DNA of 11,981 bases, from contig CAZUET010000045.1 in NCBI GenBank assembly GCA_964619685.1, positions 1 to 11,981 of the forward strand, in the 5' to 3' direction. This stretch comes from RUG14300 sp964619685 (GTDB lineage Bacteria; Bacillota; Clostridia; Christensenellales; CAG-1252). The position numbers were made by a program, and so were the translations under genes. A model generated the notes under the pieces. It searched no databases and was not told the DNA's origin. It worked only from the letters and a program-made list of their open reading frames with translations. The first letter of the stretch is position 1, and each line of letters starts with the position of its first letter. Shown here piece by piece: positions 5,561 through 11,981 of the stretch.

Positions 5561-5720
5561 TGCAAGGCTATGCCTTGCACTGCGTTGCAGATCGACTTCG
5601 CTTACGCTACGCTCAGTATGACAGCGGACGAATAGCAGTTCAATCATTCAAACACTCAGTATGACAAGACGGAAGTTAGTATGATAGGACAGGGAATGAC
5701 AGCGGACGGACGAATATAAC
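5561..5720 (-). repeat. Dispersed intergenic repeat, copy 2
   Basis: The core 5573-5624 matches 3-54 with one mismatch. This copy shows the full hairpin: TGCAAGGC (5561-5568), loop TAT, GCCTTGCA (5572-5579), a perfect 8-bp stem, then a small CTGC/GCAG hairpin (5580-5590). On the minus strand, decayed TCATACTGA units recur toward 5720, joined by CTTCCG linkers and CGGACGAATA motifs, which suggests a composite of several units. An 83-codon open frame crosses it on the minus strand (5396-5647), but it has no ribosome binding site and is a by-product of the repeat. Confidence 0.8.
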
Positions 5721-5778
5721 ACGATAGTATAGGAACTTAGTTTCCTTGTAAAAAACGAATAAACTAAAAAGGTTAATT

Positions 5779-5810
5779 AAAAAGCCCACCGAATCATCGA
5801 TGGGCTTTTT
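5779..5810. terminator. Strong bidirectional intrinsic terminator
   Basis: AAAAAGCCCA (5779-5788) pairs with TGGGCTTTTT (5801-5810), 10 bp, with a further CGA/TCG inner stem. T-runs lie on both strands. It can end the plus-strand TSCPD transcript and the minus-strand LRR gene transcript, whose genes converge here. Confidence 0.9.
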
Positions 5811-5815
5811 GAGTA

Positions 5816-5835
5816 CGAAACACCGCAGTGTTTCG
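5816..5835 (-). repeat. Hairpin upstream of the terminator on the LRR transcript
   Basis: CGAAACAC (5816-5823) pairs with GTGTTTCG (5828-5835), 8 bp around a CGCA loop. On the minus strand it immediately precedes the terminator stem, giving the LRR mRNA a double-hairpin 3' end. Confidence 0.65.
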
Positions 5836-5845
5836 GTTTAAATAA

Positions 5846-6008
5846 CTGAATTCCTTTTATAATTTAAATTCTTTGAATTCCTTTTATGAGCTGAATTCCT
5901 TTTATAATTTAAATTCTTTATATAATCTGAATTAGTCATATAGCCTATACTCGTTATATAATTTGAAGTAATTATATGTTTTGAATTAGGTCTATAATCC
6001 GAATAAAG
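5846..6008 (-). repeat. AT-rich tandem array of 9/18-bp units next to the LRR gene stop
   Basis: Eighteen consecutive 9-bp blocks fit between 5846 and 6007. Plus-strand blocks alternate between a GAATT type (such as ctgaattcc, ttgaattag) and a TATAAT type (such as ttttataat, ttatataat), so the natural period is 18 bp. A 29-bp exact direct repeat occurs at 5846-5874 and 5891-5919. The array meets the stop codon of the LRR gene. Because units are multiples of three, the LRR frame beyond its stop stays open for 56 codons, to a TAA at 5838-5840, and would read as six-residue repeats of the type S-N/D-Y-x-x-N. Confidence 0.8.
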
Positions 6009-9000
6009 TTATATTGTTCCGTCTGTACAGATTATCGTTGCCGTGACATTTTTATTCCAATCAGCACTCTTTTTTATTGCTTTCCATTGATTCATGGTGC
6101 CTTTAAATTCTATTTCGGTCAAACCGGTACAATCTGCGAATGCTTTGGACGAAATAGTGGTGACACTCGACGGAATAACAACACTTGTCAAAGAACAACC
6201 CTCAAATGCACTAGCACCTATTGATTCTACACCCTCAGGGATTACGATATTCGTAATATTTTGATAGCCATAGAAGGCATAATTACCTATAGATTTTACA
6301 TCTTCAGTGATAACAACTTCACCTGTGAGCGGTGCATAGCTACCATTAGGCTGCAATAAATAAACATTATTTGCAAAATTACTAAGTGTATTGTGTGCAG
6401 CAAAAGAAAGTGAAAGATAGTCTGTCATGGTACCATTGTAATACAAGTTATTAACAATCATGCCAAATGAATCTCTTGGAATCGCTTTTTCAACCGTTCT
6501 TGGGAACACCACGTAATCCAATGAGGTACAACCCTCAAAAATATATTGTCCCATTGTACCAACATTGAGAGGTAACGTAATGCCCGATAAGGATGTACAA
6601 TTCCTAAAAGCATACTTTCCAATCGAAGTAAGGGTATCGGTGGGATATACAACTTCTGTTAGAGAAGTACAGTCGGAAAATGCAAAATCACCTATACTCG
6701 TACCGTTTGGTGCATATACTGTTTCTATACTGGTAAATGAAGAAAAGCCTCTTATAATCGATTCGCCGGTTATGGTAACAGTCTTAAGTGAAAGCGGAAT
6801 ATAGTGGCCTAAGACCGATGATGAAGTCTCTTTAACCTGATAGAACTTAGTTTTATCTATATTACTACTACTAACACTGAACAAATAGAGCAATCTATTT
6901 TTTTCAGTTCCGTCTATACTCAAACCAACAAACGGTAGCGTTATGCTTTCTAAATATTCATTGGAAGCCAACATTTCCTCACCCATCGTAGTAACCGTAG
7001 ACGGAATCGTAATATGTCTAAACGGACAATACTGGAATGCATTCCGACCGATAGATTCCAATCCCTCCGGAAGGTTAATCGATTCAAGAGATAAACAGTC
7101 GCTGAATACGCGATTACCCATACTCTTAAGCGATGTCGGTAATGTAACGCTTGTCATTGACTTCAAACCACAGAATGAAAAATCACCGATAGATACTACG
7201 CCCTCAGGAATAACAAGCGAGGTTATTTTATCATTGTACGCCATTGCATACGACTTAATATGAGTAGTACCGCTTGGGATAACAATATCGGTATCGGTTC
7301 CGGTGTAAGCGATCATGTAACGATCGGAATCGATAGTAACAAATGCGAAATCACCAGTCTTGGTAACCTTAGTAACACCGTCTTTATTCACGAACGCACT
7401 ATAATTCTTTGCGTAAGAATCACCGTACTTGATATCGCCTCCTAACTCGATAAGTTCAGCAAGGGCGTAGCAACAATCAAATGAACCCCAACTAAAGGTT
7501 GGAACGCCTTCAAATGTTACGCTATATAAACATTTGGACCAAGCGAATGCATATCTTCCAACAGTCTCTATCGTGGAAGGAATAACTATAGATTCAATTC
7601 CACTGTCTGAGAAAGCATAATCTGTTATAGTTGTGATCTTAGAAGAGAAGGTCACGCTCTTTAGATTGGGACATTTTGCAAATGCATGATCACCAAAGCT
7701 TTCAATGCTTTCGGACATAACAAGTTCGACTAAGCTCTCACTGCCATAAAATGCATAACTTCCGATAGTTGTAATACTACCGTCATCCGGTAAAACGAAC
7801 TTGCTACCTGTATAGGTTACAATTTGTAGCGTCTTAGTTACCGTATCGATAAGCATACCGTTTTTGAAAACGAGATCGCCCTTACCTGTAAGGGTAAGCT
7901 GGATTTGGGGGCAGTTAGCAAATACGCCGTTTCCAAGTTTGGTGCCGGAAGGAACCGTAACAGACTTTAACTCCAAGCAATTCGAGAATGCCATATCACC
8001 AATAGTATTAATTCCTGACGGAATAGAAATACTGCTTAACACAGAGCAACTCGCAAAGGCTTTTACTCCTATACTTGTAAGATTACTAGGTAATGTTACA
8101 GAGGTCATTTCACGACAAGCAACGAATGCTGAGTTTGGGATAGAGGTTACGCCCTTAGGAATTACCATACTCTTAAGCTTATAGCAAGCGAAGAATGCTT
8201 CTTCATCAATGGTAACCAACTCTGAATTAGCCGCAAATGTAACGGTTTCTAAATTCTCGCAATAATAAAATGCACGCCAACCAATCTCGGTTACGCCCTT
8301 AGGAATATAGATACTCTTTAACTGCGTACAATTATTAAATGCCGAGTCACCGATAGATGTAAGCTTTGAGTTGGTGGATATATTTATTGTTGTCAATTTG
8401 GACTCCCAGAAAGCGTGGCCGCTAATGGCGGTAACGCTATCAGGAATGGTTATAGTGGTAACCTTTGTATTTTCGACAATAAATGCACTTATGGTCGCAA
8501 GGTTGATACCCGACGCAAATGTAAGGGATGTAAGTGATTTACAATCGCTAAATGCACTGCTCAATATAGTGGTAACGGTTGCAGGGATATGAACGCTTTT
8601 AATAGCTGTGCCTGCAAATGCATGGTTACCAATGTGGGTTATCTTAGAGGGGAACGGAACAGTGGTGATAAGAGCACAGTTTTCAAATGCACTATCACCG
8701 TATTTTGTTACATTGTTATGAATGGTGATAGTCGCAAGTTCACTACAATTCGCAAAAGCAAATTTCGGTATTTCGGTAATTTTCGAAGGAATGGTAACGC
8801 TCTTAATCGCAGTTTTTTGGAATGCCCATATACCAAGAGATTCAAGATCGGATGGTAAATCAACATTTAACAACGATGTACATCCGGAAAAAGCATAATC
8901 ACCAATCGAAACAATATTGGTCGGAAGTCCTTCCACGATACTATTTCTGTAATTATATTCGATCGTGCTTAAAGAAGAGCAACCCAAAAATGCACTATTA

Positions 9001-11981
9001 GGTATTCTGGAAACACCACTATACAGTTTAACCGTTGTCAAGGACGTACAACCATCAAACGCTCCTTCTTCAATTCTTCCCGGTACATTTATTTCGGTAA
9101 GAGCGGTGCATTTGCTAAATGCATAACTCCTAATGTTTCCGGATGTTATCTCTACTTCAGCTAATGCAGGACAACTGTAAAATGCTCTTTCGCCTATTTC
9201 AACCAAGCATGTAGGTAATACTACCTTGGTAATTCTTGAGTTGCCGTAGAATGCTCTATAATCAATGTATTTTACACGCTTAGACAAATACTCACCGGAC
9301 TGTCCCCAGTATGGAATTCTAACCTCGGTTGCGGTACCTGTATATCCTGTTACGATATAATATGATTCGGGATTTGAGTCGCTCTTCGCTACATATTTAT
9401 AGACCAAGCCCTCTGTACCTAAATTGTTTACTAAATTACAACCCGTGCAGACGCTTGTGTTGAACTCAAGGTTTGGATCGGGAGTTTCTTGATAATCATG
9501 CTCTGCCTCGTTGAATTTATCACCGCATCTCGAACATTCGTTCCAGTGAGTCCATTCGGTTCTCGCAAATGTGGTATTGGAAACATCGTGACCTAAAACA
9601 TCGTTATATTCATCACCGCATATGGTGCATTTTGCCTTTTGGGTACAGGTTGCAGTGCCACCGGTGTGTTCGCTTGCAGGTTTTCCGCAATACAAGCAGT
9701 CATGACTCTTCGCTTGACCTTCATGGGTACCAAAGCTTGCACCGCATCCACGATCACAGCTGTGGTCTTTATTTCCATCTATATGACCAAGTGCAGAATT
9801 ATCCTTTTCAAAGGTTGCTTCGTCTTCTGTATCTTTACTTGATAAGCCACATGAACAGGACTTGTAATAAGTTACATTTGTTGTACAAGTTGCTGCACTT
9901 GCTAAGTATTTGTCTTCTGCTTTTTCTTGATCAAAGTTGTGAGCGGCTAATTCGCCATAAGGTTCTGAACATACAGAACAGGTTGCTTGTACTGTACAGG
10001 TTGCTGAGCCACCGGAACAGTTGACGGTTTCAATATGCTCGCTGTTATATGAACATGTACGACTATGTGTGCCGTCATTATTAGATGACCATTCACCATA
10101 ATTATGAGCGGTGGAATCGATAGAATTGGTTAGTTCTTTTATCTCTTTACCATCGGTGTCGAAATGCTTTCCGCATACTGAACAATCCTTGTGTCCTTTG
10201 GTACCGGTTGATGTACATGTTGCAGGTACTTCATCTGTCCATTCACCATAGTTGTGAGCGGCTAATTCGCCATAAGGTTGTGAACATACAGAACAGGTTG
10301 CTTGTACTGTACAGGTTGCTGAGCCACCGGAACAGTTGACGGTTTCAATATGCTCGCTGTTATATGAACATGTACGACTATGTGTGCCGTCATTATTAGA
10401 TGACCATTCACCATAATTATGAGCGGTGGAATCGATAGAATTGGTTAGTTCTTTTATCTCTTTACCATCGGTGTCGAAATGCTTTCCGCATACTGAACAA
10501 TCCTTGTGTCCTTTGGTACCGGTTGATGTACATGTTGCAGGTACTTCATCTGTCCATTCACCAAAGGTATGTTCAGTGATATCTATAAAAACATTTTCGT
10601 TTATTTCGGTTTTGAAATCTTTTGATGTATAGTATTTTCCGTTTAATATGTTATAGTAGTAACTAATATTTCCTCTCTCGGTACAGGTTGGATCCTTAGC
10701 TGTTGCTGATATTACAACGATTTCATCATTACAAATAAGCTTTGCATTTGCACCAATATTCGTAAACCAATAGTAGAAATTATATGATTCAAAAGCTGCA
10801 CCATTTTCGGTAGCGGTTTTGAATGCCTCGTATGTACCCTTGAATGTTACCGTTCCAAGGCTATCTGCACCCGAAGCGGCTTGACGCTCAAAACTTTCAA
10901 GCGCACTGTTAGTTGAACCAATAACAATAGATTTGAGGTTGCGTGCATTATTAAATGCCCGCTTACCGATGATCTTTACAGAGTCGGGGATAATAACCCC
11001 GGTAATGTCAGAATTGCTCGAAAATGCATGAGGAAGTATAACAGTTGCTCCGTCCTTTATTTCTAAGCTACCGTTTACACCCTTATAGCCGTATACTAGG
11101 GTATCGTTAAGATATATAATGCCATCAGGTTGATTATTGTACCAAGCGGTATTATGGAAAATCCTATCCGAAACATTATAGAGATTATCCGGATAATCGA
11201 TGGTTGCCAAATAAGTACAGCTTTCAAATGCACAACTACCAATAGATGTTACGCTATCGGGAATGGATATCGATGTAAGCTTACTACCACCAAATGCTCC
11301 ACCAAGAATGGTAGTGATCGTATTAGGTAAACTGATAGCTGTTATATCTTTTTGGAAAAATCCGACTACAGAGGTTACGGTGAATACGCCGTTCGTTCCA
11401 TTATTATAGTAAGGAGGAATTCTAACCTCTGTTTCGGTTCCATTATATTCTGTTACCGAGTAAGTTTTTTTCGATGAACTAAAAGAATAGACTAAGCCTT
11501 CTGTACCGTAAATATCATAATCTCCACATTCGGAGCAAATACCATTTTCAAAGGTATGAGGTGTCAACGAATCTTTTTCGTTACAATTTTCTCTCTTACA
11601 TGCGTGATAGTGACCGTTTGCATCGTCAATACTCCAATTCTCGGTATCAAAATCGTGACCGAGCGCAGGATTTGTTTGAACAAGATCTAATCTACCTCCC
11701 TTTGCCCAAGAAACGGAGAATGAATAGTCTATATCACTTCTTTCAGGAAGTGTACATGTAGCGTCTTCTATTTTGTTCGGTGTAATAGTTGCATCAGCAT
11801 CTTCTGTATAAGTACAACCTGTGCGATCGCATTTACCGTGTGCAGTACAACTTAAATGATCGTCTGCCCAAGTATAACCGTTTACACCTTTTGTAGTATC
11901 TAATACGATATTATGACCAAGTGCACTAATTGTTACGCTTTCGCTGATAATGGTAGTGCATTCTTCATCACTGAAGTTCTT
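6009..11981 (-). CDS. Giant BspA-like leucine-rich-repeat surface protein, N-terminus outside window
   Basis: A 1990-codon frame is open to the window edge, so the true start, and probably the signal peptide, lies beyond 11981. From the visible N-terminus: a Cys/His-rich region (about 11520-11981) with CKRENC and CSECG; a GTEGLVY cap and about six LRRs (about 10730-11508); a second Cys/His region (about 9430-10700) with motifs such as CSVCGKHF, CTICGDEYN and CSRCGDKFN and GHxx/AHNYGEW spacers; a second GTEGLVY cap and about 37 BspA-type (LRR_5) repeats of the form IGxxAFxxCxxLxxVxIPxxVxxI (6009-9420). Two non-repeat islands interrupt the last block (near 7270-7395 and 7790-7880). The C-terminus FKGTMNQWKAIKKSADWN plus CTDGTI is a usual BspA-like end. 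No LPXTG or other C-terminal anchor is present. BspA relatives bind host proteins or other cells; the ligand here is unknown. It is likely a secreted or surface protein and is convergent with the TSCPD gene. Confidence 0.93.
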   Translation of the reverse strand, partial: KNFSDEECTTIISESVTISALGHNIVLDTTKGVNGYTWADDHLSCTAHGKCDRTGCTYTEDADATITPNKIEDATCTLPERSDIDYSFSVSWAKGGRLDLVQTNPALGHDFDTENWSIDDANGHYHACKRENCNEKDSLTPHTFENGICSECGDYDIYGTEGLVYSFSSSKKTYSVTEYNGTETEVRIPPYYNNGTNGVFTVTSVVGFFQKDITAISLPNTITTILGGAFGGSKLTSISIPDSVTSIGSCAFESCTYLATIDYPDNLYNVSDRIFHNTAWYNNQPDGIIYLNDTLVYGYKGVNGSLEIKDGATVILPHAFSSNSDITGVIIPDSVKIIGKRAFNNARNLKSIVIGSTNSALESFERQAASGADSLGTVTFKGTYEAFKTATENGAAFESYNFYYWFTNIGANAKLICNDEIVVISATAKDPTCTERGNISYYYNILNGKYYTSKDFKTEINENVFIDITEHTFGEWTDEVPATCTSTGTKGHKDCSVCGKHFDTDGKEIKELTNSIDSTAHNYGEWSSNNDGTHSRTCSYNSEHIETVNCSGGSATCTVQATCSVCSQPYGELAAHNYGEWTDEVPATCTSTGTKGHKDCSVCGKHFDTDGKEIKELTNSIDSTAHNYGEWSSNNDGTHSRTCSYNSEHIETVNCSGGSATCTVQATCSVCSEPYGELAAHNFDQEKAEDKYLASAATCTTNVTYYKSCSCGLSSKDTEDEATFEKDNSALGHIDGNKDHSCDRGCGASFGTHEGQAKSHDCLYCGKPASEHTGGTATCTQKAKCTICGDEYNDVLGHDVSNTTFARTEWTHWNECSRCGDKFNEAEHDYQETPDPNLEFNTSVCTGCNLVNNLGTEGLVYKYVAKSDSNPESYYIVTGYTGTATEVRIPYWGQSGEYLSKRVKYIDYRAFYGNSRITKVVLPTCLVEIGERAFYSCPALAEVEITSGNIRSYAFSKCTALTEINVPGRIEEGAFDGCTSLTTVKLYSGVSRIPNSAFLGCSSLSTIEYNYRNSIVEGLPTNIVSIGDYAFSGCTSLLNVDLPSDLESLGIWAFQKTAIKSVTIPSKITEIPKFAFANCSELATITIHNNVTKYGDSAFENCALITTVPFPSKITHIGNHAFAGTAIKSVHIPATVTTILSSAFSDCKSLTSLTFASGINLATISAFIVENTKVTTITIPDSVTAISGHAFWESKLTTINISTNSKLTSIGDSAFNNCTQLKSIYIPKGVTEIGWRAFYYCENLETVTFAANSELVTIDEEAFFACYKLKSMVIPKGVTSIPNSAFVACREMTSVTLPSNLTSIGVKAFASCSVLSSISIPSGINTIGDMAFSNCLELKSVTVPSGTKLGNGVFANCPQIQLTLTGKGDLVFKNGMLIDTVTKTLQIVTYTGSKFVLPDDGSITTIGSYAFYGSESLVELVMSESIESFGDHAFAKCPNLKSVTFSSKITTITDYAFSDSGIESIVIPSTIETVGRYAFAWSKCLYSVTFEGVPTFSWGSFDCCYALAELIELGGDIKYGDSYAKNYSAFVNKDGVTKVTKTGDFAFVTIDSDRYMIAYTGTDTDIVIPSGTTHIKSYAMAYNDKITSLVIPEGVVSIGDFSFCGLKSMTSVTLPTSLKSMGNRVFSDCLSLESINLPEGLESIGRNAFQYCPFRHITIPSTVTTMGEEMLASNEYLESITLPFVGLSIDGTEKNRLLYLFSVSSSNIDKTKFYQVKETSSSVLGHYIPLSLKTVTITGESIIRGFSSFTSIETVYAPNGTSIGDFAFSDCTSLTEVVYPTDTLTSIGKYAFRNCTSLSGITLPLNVGTMGQYIFEGCTSLDYVVFPRTVEKAIPRDSFGMIVNNLYYNGTMTDYLSLSFAAHNTLSNFANNVYLLQPNGSYAPLTGEVVITEDVKSIGNYAFYGYQNITNIVIPEGVESIGASAFEGCSLTSVVIPSSVTTISSKAFADCTGLTEIEFKGTMNQWKAIKKSADWNKNVTATIICTDGTI
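9936..10563 (-). repeat. Near-perfect 315-bp tandem duplication inside the LRR gene
   Basis: Copy 1 (9936-10248) and copy 2 (10251-10563) differ at one base that I can find, c9965 versus g10280, which changes Glu to Gln in CSEPYGE/CSQPYGE. The period is 315 bp, exactly 105 codons, so the frame is kept. Each copy carries AHNYGEW, ATCTSTGTKGHKDCSVCG, SRTCSYNSEH and CSGGSATC segments. The identity at silent positions points to recent duplication or gene conversion. Confidence 0.95.

Noticed and set aside
5396..5647. 83-codon minus-strand frame with HTERSVSEVDLQ
   Set aside because: It is a translation of the dispersed repeat plus flanking intergenic DNA, without a ribosome binding site.
5846..6008. 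CRISPR-like array
   Set aside because: Units are contiguous 9/18-bp tandem repeats without spacers, and no cas genes are present.
8589..10632. Several plus-strand frames of 60-150 codons inside the LRR gene
   Set aside because: They are antisense shadows of the repetitive coding sequence, with no ribosome binding sites or recognisable domains.
11565..11567. Apparent start of the LRR protein at 11567
   Set aside because: The codon is TTG, has no ribosome binding site, and the frame continues open for 138 codons to the window edge with the same Cys/His-rich composition.

Overview
The window reads as a chromosomal segment of a low-GC, Gram-positive-type bacterium, most likely an uncultured gut member of the Clostridia/Bacillota. 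Four things point there: strong GGAGG ribosome binding sites, TTGACA/TATAAT promoters, the gene order rpmG-secE-nusG-rplK-rplA-rplJ-rplL with an L10-type leader, and a giant BspA-like leucine-rich-repeat protein. The standard genetic code fits every gene. The genus cannot be named from sequence alone.

Left part (1-3880, all on the minus strand): rpmG (L33), secE, nusG, rplK (L11), rplA (L1), rplJ (L10) and rplL (L7/L12), in that transcription order. A strong extended -10 promoter (3852-3880) precedes rpmG. A second promoter (1417-1445) and a long leader with an L10-binding core and a terminator-like attenuator (1293-1409) precede rplJ. A candidate L1-binding leader precedes rplK. The operon closes with an intrinsic terminator at 253-287. 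The usual downstream neighbours rpoB/rpoC are not reached; instead there is a copy of a dispersed intergenic repeat (1-84).

Middle (3927-6008): a minus-strand gene for a membrane protein with an acidic N-terminus and a possible bacterial PH-like domain, then a divergent promoter pair, then a small plus-strand gene for a TSCPD-family cysteine protein. About 600 bp of noncoding DNA follow. They hold a second copy of the dispersed repeat (51 of 52 bases identical to the first over the core), a strong bidirectional terminator (5779-5810), a second hairpin, and an AT-rich tandem array of 9/18-bp units that runs up to the stop codon of the next gene.

Right part (6009-11981, minus strand): one open frame of 1990 codons that leaves the window without a start. 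It encodes a giant surface-type protein with two modules, each a Cys/His-rich CxxC region followed by a GTEGLVY cap and BspA-like (LRR_5) repeats. A nearly exact 315-bp tandem duplication lies in the second Cys/His-rich region. An apparent start at 11567 is only an internal TTG codon.

Most of the window is ordinary translation and secretion machinery. The less ordinary items are the dispersed repeat pair, the in-frame nonamer array behind the LRR gene, the recent duplication inside that gene, and the unassigned membrane protein.
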